Shown here one piece after another: positions 36,404 to 45,001 of a DNA stretch of 64,000 bases. The stretch is taken from positions 186,001 to 250,000 of the forward strand of contig JADJDQ010000005.1 of assembly GCA_016702605.1 (NCBI GenBank). The letters run 5' to 3'. The notes under the pieces were generated by a model. That model did no database searches, had not been told where the DNA came from, and saw nothing but the letters and a program-made list of their open reading frames with translations. Position 1 is the first letter of the stretch. Each line of letters opens with the position of its first letter. The DNA is from Candidatus Intricatilinea gracilis (GTDB taxonomy: Bacteria; Pseudomonadota; Gammaproteobacteria; Burkholderiales; Burkholderiaceae_C). The translations under genes were made by a program, and so were the position numbers.

Positions 36404-37627
36404 TCAGATCACCTCGAGCTCGGCCTGCAGGGCACCTGCAGCCTTGAGGGCCTGCAGGATCGCCAGCAGATCGGCCGGTGTGGCACCGAGTGAATTGAGC
36501 GCCTTCACCACTTCGGTGAGTCTGGTGCCGGCGGGCAGTTGCAGCAGCGAGCCGGGCTCTTGCTTGAGGGCGATGTCGGTCTTTTCGGTTACGGTGGTCT
36601 GACCGCCGGAGAAGGCATTGGGCTGGCTCACCATCGGTGTGGAGCTGATGGTGACCTGCAAGTTGCCGTGCGCCACGGCACAGGCGCCCAGTGTCACGGC
36701 CTGATTCATCACGATCGACCCGGTGCGTGCGTTGACGACGATACGTGCCGCCGGGGTGGCCAGTTCGACCTCGAGGTTCTCGAGATCGGCCAGGAAGTTC
36801 ACCCGTTCGTTGGGCTGGCTGGGCACCTTGAGCTGCACCACCCGCCCGTCGAGCGCCTGTGCCGTGCGTGGGCCGAAGTGGGTGTTGATGGCGTTGGCCA
36901 CCGCACGGGCCGTGCCGTAGTCATCGGCATTGATGTCCAGACGCAGGCTGTCGCCTTGCGCCAGGGGAGTGGGCACGGCTCGTTCGACCGTGGCGCCCGA
37001 GGGGATACGCCCGGCCGACAGGTGATTGACCTGCACCTTCGAGCCACCGGCGGCAGCACCGGCACCGGCAATCACCAGATTGCCCTGCGCCATGGCGTAG
37101 ATCTGGCTGTCGGCGCCCTTGAGCGGTGTGGCGATGAGCGTGCCGCCGCGCAGGCTCTTGGCATTGCCCAGCGACGACACGACGACATCGATCGCTTGAC
37201 CCGGCTGAGCGAACGGCGGCAGCGTGGCCGTCACCATCACCGCCGCCACGTTGCGCAGCTGCATGTTGGCGCCGGCCGGCACGGTGACACCGAGCTGCTG
37301 CAGCATGGCTTGCAAGCTTTGCGCTGTGAAGGGGGTCTGCGTCGTCTGGTCGCCGGTGCCGTCCAGCCCCACGACCAGGCCATAGCCGACCAATTGGTTG
37401 CTGCGCACGCCGGCCACACTGGCCACTTCCTTGATGCGAGCGGCCTCGGCCGCGGTCGGACAGACGATGAGCAACAGCAGCGCAATCGTGGCCACCCAGA
37501 TCAGGCCGCGCACCAGGCTGGCGAACACCTCGCCCAGGCCATCGACCTGTCTCGCCAACCGCACCAGCATGGTGGCGCGTGGTGTGTCAGGTACCGAAGC
37601 GGAACGCGCGTGAAGGTGGGCTTGCAT
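36404..37627 (-). CDS. flgI: Flagellar P-ring protein FlgI
   Basis: 407 residues from the ATG at 37627, which has GGAA six bases upstream; an internal ATG at 37570 would give 388. A Sec signal peptide with the core LIWVATIALLLLIV ends in AEA before ARIKEVASVAG. Family motifs QLVGYGLVVGLDGTGDQT, VVVSSLGNAKSLRGGTL and the C-terminal ATPADLLAILQALKAAGAL are intact. It forms the periplasmic bushing around the rod, whose assembly needs FlgA, encoded divergently at 43 kb. The N-terminal region before the signal core is unusually long (about 30 residues). Confidence 0.95.
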   Translation of the reverse strand: MQAHLHARSASVPDTPRATMLVRLARQVDGLGEVFASLVRGLIWVATIALLLLIVCPTAAEAARIKEVASVAGVRSNQLVGYGLVVGLDGTGDQTTQTPFTAQSLQAMLQQLGVTVPAGANMQLRNVAAVMVTATLPPFAQPGQAIDVVVSSLGNAKSLRGGTLIATPLKGADSQIYAMAQGNLVIAGAGAAAGGSKVQVNHLSAGRIPSGATVERAVPTPLAQGDSLRLDINADDYGTARAVANAINTHFGPRTAQALDGRVVQLKVPSQPNERVNFLADLENLEVELATPAARIVVNARTGSIVMNQAVTLGACAVAHGNLQVTISSTPMVSQPNAFSGGQTTVTEKTDIALKQEPGSLLQLPAGTRLTEVVKALNSLGATPADLLAILQALKAAGALQAELEVI

Positions 37628-37673
37628 GATGGGTTCCGAAGCGTCAGGGGCTCGGAACCCATTCTGGGAGTCC

Positions 37674-38378
37674 TCAGAACGGCGCAAGGGTCAAAAAGAA
37701 GCGCGACAGCCAGCCTATTTGCTGGGCGTCACCCTGGGCGCCGCGGCCGCGCTGCTCGATGCGCACGTTGGCGATCTGTGCCGAGGCCACGCTGTTGCCG
37801 GGCTGGATGGCGCGCGGGTCGACCTGGCCCGAGAAACGCAGCACGTCGACGTTGTGGTTGACGCCGATCTGTTTTTCACCCGCCACCAGCAGGTGGCCGT
37901 TGGGCAACACGTCGATGACCGTGGCGGTGATGGTGCCGGTGAACTCGTTGGAGTTTTCGGTGTCGCCCTTGCCGGTGAACTTGTTGGCACTGCTGCCGCC
38001 GGCGCCCAGCTTGGTGAGGGCACTGCTGGGCAACATGGGCAAGGCGGTGATCGATCCTTCGACCGCACCGGTCTTCTCGACGTTGCTGGTCGACTTGGCG
38101 GTGGCCGTCACCTTCTCGACGATCTGCACCGTGATGGTGTCGCCGGGCAGGCGGGCGCGGTGATCCTCGAACAGCGGCCGGTAGGCGTTGGCCTGGAAGA
38201 TCGAACCATTGTTGACGGGCGCCACCACGGGCACCGTCGGGCGCCGGGTGGTGGGCTCGGCGATGTCCACCTTGGGTGTGGAAGGCATGATCGAAGCACA
38301 GGCTGACAGCGCCCCGAGCAGAAGCAGGCTCAGCCAGTAGTTCAGGCGGCGCATCGGCAACGTGTGGGGGCGGAACAT
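37674..38378 (-). CDS. flgH: Flagellar L-ring lipoprotein FlgH
   Basis: 234 residues from the ATG at 38378 (GAGG five bases upstream). Lipoprotein signal with lipobox LSAC, so the mature protein starts at a lipidated Cys. Family motifs: GSIFQANAYRPLFEDHRARLPGDTITVQIVE, and near the C-terminus LRFSGQVDPRAIQPGNSV and IANVRIEQRG. It forms the outer-membrane ring of the basal body. The 20-base gap to flgG indicates cotranscription. Confidence 0.95.
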   Translation of the reverse strand: MFRPHTLPMRRLNYWLSLLLLGALSACASIMPSTPKVDIAEPTTRRPTVPVVAPVNNGSIFQANAYRPLFEDHRARLPGDTITVQIVEKVTATAKSTSNVEKTGAVEGSITALPMLPSSALTKLGAGGSSANKFTGKGDTENSNEFTGTITATVIDVLPNGHLLVAGEKQIGVNHNVDVLRFSGQVDPRAIQPGNSVASAQIANVRIEQRGRGAQGDAQQIGWLSRFFLTLAPF

Positions 38379-38398
38379 GGCAGCCTCGATGGCGGAGG

Positions 38399-39181
38399 TC
38401 ACAGCTGCGAGAGCTTTTGCAGCATCTGGTCGGAGGTGGAGATCGCCTTGGAGTTGAGCTCGTAGGCACGCTGGGTCTGGATCATGGTGACCAGCTCCTC
38501 GACCACGTTGACGTTGGACGTCTCGAGAAAACCCTGGGCCAGCGTGCCCAGGCCGTTGGCACCGGCAGCACCCGAGTTGGGTGTGCCGGACGCAGCGGTT
38601 TCCATGAAGATGTTCTGGCCCTTGGCCTCGAGCCCGGCCGGGTTGACAAAGCTGGCCAGCTGCAACTGGCCCACTTGCTGCGGCGCCGCCTGACCGGGCA
38701 CCGTGGCCGAGATGGTGCCGTCTTCGGCAATGGTCACGGTCTGTGCATTGGCCGGCAAGGTGATGCCGGGCTGCACCGTGTAGCCGCTGTTGTTGACCAG
38801 CTGGCCGGTGGGGCTGACCTGGAAACTGCCATCGCGGGTGTAGCCCGTGGTGCCGTCGGGCATCTGGATCTGGAAAAAGCCGTTGCCCTTGATCGCCACG
38901 TCGAGTGAATTGCCCGACTGCTGCAGATTGCCCTGGCTGAACTGGCGCGAGGTGGCCACGGTGCGTACACCCAGGCCGACCTGCAGGCCGGTGGGCAACT
39001 GGCTTTGCTCGCTGGTGGCGGCGCCGCTCTGGCGCAGCGTCTGGTACATCAGGTCCTCGAACACGGCGTGTGACCGCTTGTAGCCCGTGGTGCCCACGTT
39101 GGCGAGGTTGTTGGACACGACATCCAGCTGGGTCTGCTGGGCTTCCATGCCGGTCTTGGCTATCCACAGGGCGCGCATCAT
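38399..39181 (-). CDS. flgG: Flagellar distal rod protein FlgG
   Basis: 260 residues, the standard length. N-terminus MMRALWIAKTGMEAQQ with LDVVSNNLANVGTTGYKRS, middle AIKGNGFFQIQMPDGTTGYTRDGSF, and C-terminal SNVNVVEELVTMIQTQRAYELNSKAI are all diagnostic. It builds the distal rod through the P and L rings. Two adjacent ATG codons open the frame; either may be used. Confidence 0.96.
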   Translation of the reverse strand: MMRALWIAKTGMEAQQTQLDVVSNNLANVGTTGYKRSHAVFEDLMYQTLRQSGAATSEQSQLPTGLQVGLGVRTVATSRQFSQGNLQQSGNSLDVAIKGNGFFQIQMPDGTTGYTRDGSFQVSPTGQLVNNSGYTVQPGITLPANAQTVTIAEDGTISATVPGQAAPQQVGQLQLASFVNPAGLEAKGQNIFMETAASGTPNSGAAGANGLGTLAQGFLETSNVNVVEELVTMIQTQRAYELNSKAISTSDQMLQKLSQL

Positions 39182-39250
39182 GGTGGGCCTGACTTTCTAT
39201 CGGGGTGTCGTTGAGTTCGAACGTCGTCGACGTGTGGTGGCAGGTCGGCG

Positions 39251-39976
39251 TCAGCGGGTGGACAGCAGCTGCTGGGCAGCCTGCTCGTCCTTCTCGGCGG
39301 TCTGCACCATCTTCATCTGGGCCTCGAACTGGCGCGCCGCGGCGATCATCGAGACCATGGTCTCGATGGCACTCACGTTCGAGCCTTCGAGCGCGCCACT
39401 TTGCAGCCGCGCCGCCGGGTCGCCCGGCAAATCACCTTCGGGCGCACGAAACAGGCCATCGTCACCCCGTTGCAGCGGTGCCTCGGGTGTGACTATCTTG
39501 AGCTTGCCGACCGGCTGGGGTTTGGCGTTGCCGACCTTGGCGCTGATCGTGCCGTCGGGTGCAATCTCGACTTCGGCTTGTGCCGGCACGGTGATCGGGC
39601 CACCTTCACCGATCACGGTCTGGCCACTCTTGGTGACGAGCAGACCTTCGCTGTTCACATCCAGCGCACCGGCGCGGGTGTAGGCCTCGGTGCCGTCCAG
39701 CCCCTGCACGGCCAGCCAGCTCTTGCCCTGCACGGCCACGTCGAGGTTGCGGCTGGTGCCCATCACGGGGCCGGCCTCGCCGTTGTAGCCGGTGCTGGTT
39801 TCCAGCGCGTAGACACGTGTCGAGGCACCGTCGCCGCGCACCGGCACGGCGCGAAAGGCCTGCAGCTCGGCGCGAAAGCCGGTGGTCGACACATTGGCCA
39901 GGTTGTTGGCCAGCACGTCCTGGCGCTGCATCGTCGCCTTGGCACCCGACATCGAGAGATAGATCATGCGGTCCAT
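39251..39976 (-). CDS. flgF: Flagellar proximal rod protein FlgF
   Basis: 241 residues. MDRMIYLSMSGAKATMQRQ with LANNLANVSTTGFRAEL at the N-terminus, and SNVSAIETMVSMIAAARQFE at the C-terminus, match FlgF. It is one of the proximal rod proteins. It lies 64 bases downstream of flgE, a gap that contains a perfect short hairpin (40021-40040). Confidence 0.95.
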   Translation of the reverse strand: MDRMIYLSMSGAKATMQRQDVLANNLANVSTTGFRAELQAFRAVPVRGDGASTRVYALETSTGYNGEAGPVMGTSRNLDVAVQGKSWLAVQGLDGTEAYTRAGALDVNSEGLLVTKSGQTVIGEGGPITVPAQAEVEIAPDGTISAKVGNAKPQPVGKLKIVTPEAPLQRGDDGLFRAPEGDLPGDPAARLQSGALEGSNVSAIETMVSMIAAARQFEAQMKMVQTAEKDEQAAQQLLSTR

Positions 39977-40020
39977 GGTCGGCCTTCAGTGCTGCGTGAT
40001 CGACGGGTGCGGTTCGTGGC

Positions 40021-40040
40021 TCACTTGTCTGGACAAGTGA
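40021..40040. promoter_or_regulatory. Perfect 9-bp inverted repeat between flgE and flgF
   Basis: Inverted arms TCACTTGTC and GACAAGTGA separated by two bases begin directly after the flgE stop codon. In the mRNA this makes a compact hairpin inside the operon, without a T-run. It may be a 3' stabiliser for the heavily used flgE message or a protein-binding operator. A related but imperfect TGTCTAGACA palindrome occurs at 51293-51302 before selC. Confidence 0.4.
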
Positions 40041-41309
40041 TCAACGCAGGTTGACCAGGGTCTGCAGGATGGCGTCCTGCGTCTTGATGGTCTGGGCATT
40101 GGCCTGGTAGACACGCTGGGCGGTGATCATGTTGACCAGCTCCGAGGTGAGGTCGACGTTCGACTCCTCGAGTGCGCCCGATTGCAGCTGGCCCATCGTG
40201 CCCGACTTGGGCGCCCCCACGATCGGGTCACCCGAGGCAAACGACGAGGCCCAGGCATTGCCGCCAAGCGGCTGCAAGCCTTGCGGATTTCTGAAGGTGG
40301 CGAGTTCGACCTGGCCGGCGGCCAGTGTCTTGCCGTTCGAATACCGCGCCATGATCGTGCCGTTGGGGTCGATCGAGATGCTGTTGAGCTGGCCCGGCGC
40401 ACGGCCGTCCTGCGACAGGTTGGTGATGGCGAACGAGGCGCCGTACTGGGTCGACTTGGACAGGTCGAACGTGACCGGGTCGATGGCCACACTGGTGACA
40501 TTGCCGTTGGCATCGGTGGTGGCGGGGATAGACAGCGTCACCGGCCCGGCGGGTGCACTCGGCGCCGCACCGTTGGTGGGGTAGGTGATCGTCGTGCTCG
40601 GTGTGGGCGCGGCGGCTGTGCCCGAGATCGGTGCGCCGTTGGCGGTGATGTAGACGTCCCAGGTATCGGCTGCCGACTTCTGGTAATAGACGGTGAGTGG
40701 CACTTCCTGACCCTTGGCGTCGTAGGCCGTCATCGAGGTGGCACTGGTGTAGGTCTTGGGATCGTCGAAATCGATCTGCGGGCCGGTGGCCGGCGGCGTG
40801 ATGACCGTGGCGCGTGAATCGAGATTCATCTCCATCGTGACATCGGCGGTGGCCTGCGGGCTGATGCCCGCCGTCGGCAGCTTGAGTTCGGTGGCTGCGC
40901 CCTGCACCACATTGCCGTTGGCGTCGGCCATGTAGCCCAGCAGCTTGTCGCCCTGGTTGTTGACGACGTAGCCGTCGCGGTCGACCTTGAACTGGCCGTT
41001 GCGGGTGTACAGCAGGCTGCCCGAGGGGTCGTGCACCTGGAAAAAGCCCGCACCGTTGATCGCCACGTCCATCGAGTTCTCGGTGGCCGTGATGGCGCCC
41101 TGGCTGAACTGCTGGGTAATGGCGGCGATCTGCGTACCCATGCCCACATCACTGCCACCCGTGGCATTGAGCATGCCGGCATACATGTCGGCAAACTCGG
41201 CGCGTGAGGCCTTGGAGCCGAAGGTGTTGGCGTTGGCAATGTTGTTGCCGATGACTTCGAGGTTCTTGCTCGAGGTGTTCAGGCCCGACAGGCCTTGCTG
41301 GAAACTCAT
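40041..41309 (-). CDS. flgE: Flagellar hook protein FlgE
   Basis: 422 residues. MSFQQGLSGLNTSSKNLEVI with NNIANANTFGSKASRAEF opens the protein, and SNVDLTSELVNMITAQRVYQANAQTI closes it, the FlgE signatures. The central variable domain forms the outer face of the hook. Secreted through the flagellar type III gate and polymerised under the FlgD cap, encoded just upstream in the operon. Confidence 0.95.
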   Translation of the reverse strand: MSFQQGLSGLNTSSKNLEVIGNNIANANTFGSKASRAEFADMYAGMLNATGGSDVGMGTQIAAITQQFSQGAITATENSMDVAINGAGFFQVHDPSGSLLYTRNGQFKVDRDGYVVNNQGDKLLGYMADANGNVVQGAATELKLPTAGISPQATADVTMEMNLDSRATVITPPATGPQIDFDDPKTYTSATSMTAYDAKGQEVPLTVYYQKSAADTWDVYITANGAPISGTAAAPTPSTTITYPTNGAAPSAPAGPVTLSIPATTDANGNVTSVAIDPVTFDLSKSTQYGASFAITNLSQDGRAPGQLNSISIDPNGTIMARYSNGKTLAAGQVELATFRNPQGLQPLGGNAWASSFASGDPIVGAPKSGTMGQLQSGALEESNVDLTSELVNMITAQRVYQANAQTIKTQDAILQTLVNLR

Positions 41310-41359
41310 GATGGGTCCTCTCGGGGTGGTCCAGGGGGCTCGGTGGGTCGCGGTGGAAA

Positions 41360-42034
41360 CTAGTCGAAGGCCTTGATGTCGGCGTAGGACACGGTCTTGC
41401 CACTGCCGAGTTCGAGGCTGAGCGTGTTGCCCGAAGTGCTGACGGCGGCAACCTGATCGTGCTGCAAGGTGGTGGCAGCCACGGCCGCCGACCCCGACAA
41501 CGCAGTGACCTTGAACTTGAGCGCGCCGCTGGCGTCCACGCCGGCCGGTGGTGTCCAGTCGAAGCTGTGGCGCCCGGCACTGTCTGCACCGAGATTGAGG
41601 GTGTCGATCACGCGGCCCGAGGCCGACAACACCTCGACCTTGACTGAATCGGCAGCACCAGCCAGGTCGAAGCCACCGCTGGCCTTGCCGTTGGCATCCA
41701 GCGTGAGGCTGTTGCCCTCGACCTGCACACCACGCCCGACCAGCGACGCGCCCTGCATGGCCTGCATCTGCATGAACTGCGCGGCCATGGCGTTGATCGA
41801 GGTGTTGAGCTTGTCGATGCCGGTCACGGTGTTGATCTGCGCCATCTGGCTCGTCACCTGGGCGTTGTCCATCGGCGACAGCGGATCCTGGTTCTGCATC
41901 TGTGTCACCAGCAGCTTGAGGAAACGGTCGCTGGTGGCCTGCGAGGTCGAGGCCGCGCTGCTGGCGCCGCTGCCAGTGTTCAGCTGGTTGTAGATGGCGG
42001 CACTATCGCTGGCGCTGCCGGTGGTGATGGTCAT
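41360..42034 (-). CDS. flgD: Flagellar hook-capping scaffold FlgD
   Basis: 224 residues. The conserved N-terminal region FLKLLVTQMQNQDPLSPMDNAQVTSQMAQI is the FlgD signature; the C-terminus has the Tudor/FnIII-like cap domain (VEVLSASGRVIDTLNLGAD). It caps the growing hook and is replaced by FlgK. Located between flgC and flgE as usual. Confidence 0.95.
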   Translation of the reverse strand: MTITTGSASDSAAIYNQLNTGSGASSAASTSQATSDRFLKLLVTQMQNQDPLSPMDNAQVTSQMAQINTVTGIDKLNTSINAMAAQFMQMQAMQGASLVGRGVQVEGNSLTLDANGKASGGFDLAGAADSVKVEVLSASGRVIDTLNLGADSAGRHSFDWTPPAGVDASGALKFKVTALSGSAAVAATTLQHDQVAAVSTSGNTLSLELGSGKTVSYADIKAFD

Positions 42035-42065
42035 GGCTCAGTCCTTGGTAGCTCGGGCGGCGGGC

Positions 42066-42473
42066 TCAGCCCTGACCCATCTGCAGGGTCTTCATGAGCA
42101 GCGTCTTGGCGGTGTTCATCACCTCGACGTTGTTCTGGTAACTGCGCGAGGCCGAGATCATGTTGACCATCTCCTCGACCGCGTTGACGTTGCTGTAGGT
42201 GACGTAGCCGTCGGCATCGGCGCTCGGGTGCTTGGGATCGTGCACCCGCCGGCCGGGCGAGTTGTCCTCGACTACCTGGGCCACCTTGACACCAGCCGCG
42301 CCCACGTCGCCCATGGCGACAGTCTGGAACAGCACCTGGCGCGCCTTGAAGCTGCTGCCGTCGGGGCCGGCCACGGTGTCGGCGTTGGCCAGGTTGGACG
42401 CCACGGTGTTGAGCCGCTGGCTTTGTGCGCTGACGGCGCTGCCGGCAACGTTGAAGATCTGCAGCATCGACAT
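42066..42473 (-). CDS. flgC: Flagellar proximal rod protein FlgC
   Basis: 135 residues, standard length. MSMLQIFNVAGSAVSAQSQR with NTVASNLANADTVAGPDG at the N-terminus, the DPKHPSADADGYVTYSNVN segment and EEMVNMISASRSYQNNVEVM at the C-terminus identify FlgC. It forms the proximal rod with FlgB and FlgF. Confidence 0.96.
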   Translation of the reverse strand: MSMLQIFNVAGSAVSAQSQRLNTVASNLANADTVAGPDGSSFKARQVLFQTVAMGDVGAAGVKVAQVVEDNSPGRRVHDPKHPSADADGYVTYSNVNAVEEMVNMISASRSYQNNVEVMNTAKTLLMKTLQMGQG

Positions 42474-42508
42474 GGTGGTTCAGCTCCTGTGACGGTGGCG
42501 CGTGGGCG

Positions 42509-42910
42509 TCACTGGCCCTTGATGGCGGCGAGCATGGTGCTCACGTTGCTGTTGATGAAACGCAGCGTGGCCTCGTACTTGACCGAGTTGTCGGCGAAGC
42601 TGGCGCGCTCGCGGTCCATGTCGACGGTGTTGCGGTCGAGATTGGTCATGGACGGCGCGGCGTAGCGCAATTGCGCCTCGGACGTGGCGCCGCGGTCGGG
42701 GCTCAGATGGCCGGCGGCGCTGGTGGCCAGGCCGGTGGGTTTGACCTCACCGGTGGCTTGACGCAGCGCGGCGGCGAAATCCATGTCACGCGCCTGGTAG
42801 CCGGGGGTGTCGGCATTGGCGATGTTGCTGGCAATCAGGCGCTGGCGTTCGGCACGCAAGGTCAGGGCCTGGGCCTGGAAATCCAGCGCGTTCGTGAGGC
42901 GGTCCAGCAT
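42509..42910 (-). CDS. flgB: Flagellar proximal rod protein FlgB
   Basis: 133 residues from the ATG at 42910; the frame stays open upstream but the extension is unlike the family. MLDRLTNALDFQAQALTLRA, LIASNIANADTPGYQARDMDF and the C-terminal SVKYEATLRFINSNVSTML are typical. First gene of the leftward flg operon. The 177-bp gap to the divergent flgA gene must contain the operon promoter; a long-armed inverted repeat (GTTTGC at 42939 and GCAAAC at 42965) lies in its leader. I see no convincing sigma-54 site there. Confidence 0.95.
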   Translation of the reverse strand: MLDRLTNALDFQAQALTLRAERQRLIASNIANADTPGYQARDMDFAAALRQATGEVKPTGLATSAAGHLSPDRGATSEAQLRYAAPSMTNLDRNTVDMDRERASFADNSVKYEATLRFINSNVSTMLAAIKGQ

Positions 42911-43012
42911 GGCGTGCTCCGGTAGGCGGGTCGCCCTTGTTTGCCTGGCCGGATCACCGGTGAAGCAAACGAAGGGGCTTGGCGCCATTGTTGGCAAGCA
43001 CCCCCCGAAACA

Positions 43013-43039
43013 TAAATCGGATAAGCACCCCGCCGACCC
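43013..43039 (+). promoter_or_regulatory. flgA: Weak candidate sigma-28 promoter upstream of flgA
   Basis: TAAA (43013-43016), a 15-base spacer and GCCGACCC (43032-43039). The -35 is perfect but only five of eight -10 bases match. It lies 48 bases before the flgA ATG. flgA in many bacteria is an early (class II) gene, so this could be chance. Confidence 0.3.
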
Positions 43040-43087
43040 GCCATATCGCGGCCTTGCGCCGCAGGGCCTCCACCTAGAGTTGCCGCC

Positions 43088-43939
43088 ATGGTCAGCTTCG
43101 TCCACACCCGCCGACAGCTTGATGCGCCAGCGCCCAACTTGGTGCGGGGCGTTGTCGTCACGTCGTACCCCGCCCCCATCGAACGTAAGTCGGTGCGCAG
43201 GACGGCCCTGATCAACACGTCGTTTCTCGTGCTTCTGATCGTGATGTGCTGGGGCCTGCTGCCGCGATCGGCGTCGGCGCAGCCACAGGCAGCAGACGGC
43301 GCCGCGTCGCCCCTGCTGACACCGCAGTTCCAGCAGCAGGTGCAGGCACTCACTGCCGGCCAGATCGCCGCGCCGGCCAATGCCCGCATCGACGTCACCA
43401 TCGGCTCACTCGACCCGCGTCTCAAACTGGCACCCTGCCAGCGCATCGAACCCTATCTGCCGGCCGGCGCTCGCCTGTGGGGCGCCACCCGCGTGGGCCT
43501 GCGCTGCACCGACGGGCCGGTGCGCTGGAACGTCTACCTGCCTGTGACCGTGAAGGTCTGGGCCCCGGCCCTGGTGGCCGCTGCGCCGATCGCCGCTGGC
43601 GTCGAACTCACAGGTCGCGAACTGATGCTGAGTGAGGTCGACATCGCCGCAGCACACGGTGCAACCTTCGATCAGGTGGGTGCCCTCGTGGGCCGCAAGC
43701 TGGCCACACCCCTGGCACCCGGTGCCGCCGTACGCGCCGACATGTTGCGTGTGCGCCAGTGGTTTGCCGCCGGCGACCCGGTGGTGCTGATCGCACGCGG
43801 CGACGGCTTTTCGGTCTCGGGCACCGGCCAGGCGCTAGGCCCGGGCCTGGAAGGTCAGCAGGTGCGCGTGCGCACCGAAGGTGGACGCGTCGTCGTCGGC
43901 AAGCCAGTGGGCGAGCGCCGCGTGGAGATCAAGTTGTGA
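43088..43939 (+). CDS. flgA: Flagellar P-ring assembly chaperone FlgA
   Basis: Periplasmic chaperone for P-ring (FlgI) assembly. 283 residues from the ATG at 43088; an internal GTG at 43193 would remove 35 residues and place the signal peptide (INTSFLVLLIVMCWGLL, ending ASA) at the very N-terminus, so the start is uncertain. The SAF domain (AAAPIAAGVELTGRELMLSEVDI) and the C-terminal ChapFlgA domain (GDPVVLIARGDGFSVSGTGQAL, EGQQVRVRTEGGRVVVGK) are clear. Divergent from flgB; flgM and flgN follow on the same strand. Confidence 0.92.
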   Translation: MVSFVHTRRQLDAPAPNLVRGVVVTSYPAPIERKSVRRTALINTSFLVLLIVMCWGLLPRSASAQPQAADGAASPLLTPQFQQQVQALTAGQIAAPANARIDVTIGSLDPRLKLAPCQRIEPYLPAGARLWGATRVGLRCTDGPVRWNVYLPVTVKVWAPALVAAAPIAAGVELTGRELMLSEVDIAAAHGATFDQVGALVGRKLATPLAPGAAVRADMLRVRQWFAAGDPVVLIARGDGFSVSGTGQALGPGLEGQQVRVRTEGGRVVVGKPVGERRVEIKL

Positions 43940-43978
43940 TCAGGTGTTTGCCCCCCCGAAGCAAGTGGCGCCCCGGGC

Positions 43979-44006
43979 TCAAGCCCGCACCCGCCGCGGC
44001 CGATAG
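43979..44006 (+). promoter_or_regulatory. flgM: Candidate sigma-28 promoter 1 of flgM
   Basis: TCAAG at 43979-43983 and GCCGATAG at 43999-44006 (seven of eight -10 bases), separated by 16 bases counted from TCAA. It lies in the 280-bp flgA-flgM gap, just after the flgA stop and 213 bases before the flgM start. flgM is a classical class III (sigma-28) gene in enteric bacteria. Confidence 0.5.
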
Positions 44007-44051
44007 CCTTGCATGGACGCCGAACTTTGCAAGCAATCGTGTGAGCGGGGC

Positions 44052-44078
44052 TCAAGTTTGGCGTCTGGCGGTCGAAAC
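44052..44078 (+). promoter_or_regulatory. flgM: Candidate sigma-28 promoter 2 of flgM
   Basis: TCAAGTTT (44052-44059) matches the extended sigma-28 -35 (TAAAGTTT) at seven of eight bases; 15 bases after TCAA comes GTCGAAAC (44071-44078), five of eight -10 bases and close to the element at 1064. It is tandem to the site at 43979. The remainder of the gap to 44219 shows only the flgM ribosome site. Confidence 0.4.
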
Positions 44079-44219
44079 TTGCGCCATGGTTGGCGCAAAC
44101 GTCGCGCCCCGCATCACGGCAGCAGGCCCGCGCACTCTCTTGCGCACAATGCCGCCACCGCGGGACGGCGTGGGTGGTGCCGCCGTACTGACGCCCGCAG
44201 GGGCTCGAAGGAGTGGATC

Positions 44220-44543
44220 ATGAAGATCGGCCAAACCGGCGCAGCGCCGGCCATATCGCCAGTTGCAGGCAACAACGCGGGCAACACCGAGCCTCAGGGC
44301 ACAGGCAAGGCCGGCAAGGCCGGCGCCACCGCGGCCACGAACAACACCAGCACCAGCGTCAAGTTGTCGAACACGGCCCAGGCCCTGCTCGACGGCGCCG
44401 AAGGTGGCTTCGACCAGGCCAAGGTCGACCGGGTGCGCCAGTCCATCTCGGACGGCACCTACAAGATCAATCCCGAGGCGATTGCCGACAAGCTCATCGC
44501 CAATGCTCAGGAAGTGCTCGGCAAGGTGGGCCAGCCGCGCTGA
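44220..44543 (+). CDS. flgM: Anti-sigma-28 factor FlgM
   Basis: Binds and inhibits sigma-28 until hook completion, then is exported through the flagellum. 107 residues from the ATG at 44220, with a strong GAAGGAG ribosome site at 44207-44213. The N-terminal half is Gly/Ala/Thr-rich and disordered-looking; the C-terminal sigma-binding half has AKVDRVRQSISDGTYKINPE and AIADKLIANAQEVL, the FlgM signature. Followed by flgN after 61 bases. Confidence 0.94.
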   Translation: MKIGQTGAAPAISPVAGNNAGNTEPQGTGKAGKAGATAATNNTSTSVKLSNTAQALLDGAEGGFDQAKVDRVRQSISDGTYKINPEAIADKLIANAQEVLGKVGQPR

Positions 44544-44604
44544 GGCGCCGCCCACCACACATGCCGCCCGAGCACCCCACACACCCGTCCGGACTCGACC
44601 GCTC

Positions 44605-44994
44605 ATGAATCAGCACCTGCAAGACAGCCGGGTCGCCACGCCTCCCGGCCCAGCCCCGCTCGAGGACATGATGGGCCGCGTCGAGGACGAACTCGCCGCG
44701 CTGGGCGAAGCCCTCAGGCAACGCGACAGTGTGGCCATCGAGTCACACGCCGATCACCTGCATCAGGCGCTCGAACAGGCGGTCGACGGATTCAGCAAGG
44801 CTGCACGCAACGGCGCCATACCCACCCCGTTGCGCAATCGCCTCGTCAAGGCCAGCGGCCAGGTCGCCGCCCAGCGCGAGTCACTCCTTCGCGCCACCGT
44901 GGCACTCGACCGCGCCATCGACGCCCTCATGCCGCGCGACAACGCGCCGGTCTACGGTCAGCGCAGCGCGCTGGCTTCGGCCTACGGGCGCTGA
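44605..44994 (+). CDS. flgN: Flagellar export chaperone FlgN
   Basis: 129 residues, almost entirely helical, with no membrane segment. The pattern EDELAALGEALRQRDSVAIESH and the C-terminal helix YGQRSALASAYGR fit the FlgN family, chaperones that escort FlgK and FlgL to the export gate. Sequence conservation in this family is low, so the call rests largely on position after flgM. A T-tailed hairpin follows the stop. Confidence 0.85.
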   Translation: MNQHLQDSRVATPPGPAPLEDMMGRVEDELAALGEALRQRDSVAIESHADHLHQALEQAVDGFSKAARNGAIPTPLRNRLVKASGQVAAQRESLLRATVALDRAIDALMPRDNAPVYGQRSALASAYGR

Positions 44995-45001
44995 GCCGGT
45001 A

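Noticed and set aside
42911..43087. Sigma-54 promoter for flgB or flgA
   Set aside because: The best GG candidates (near 42981) lack GC at the required 10-base distance.
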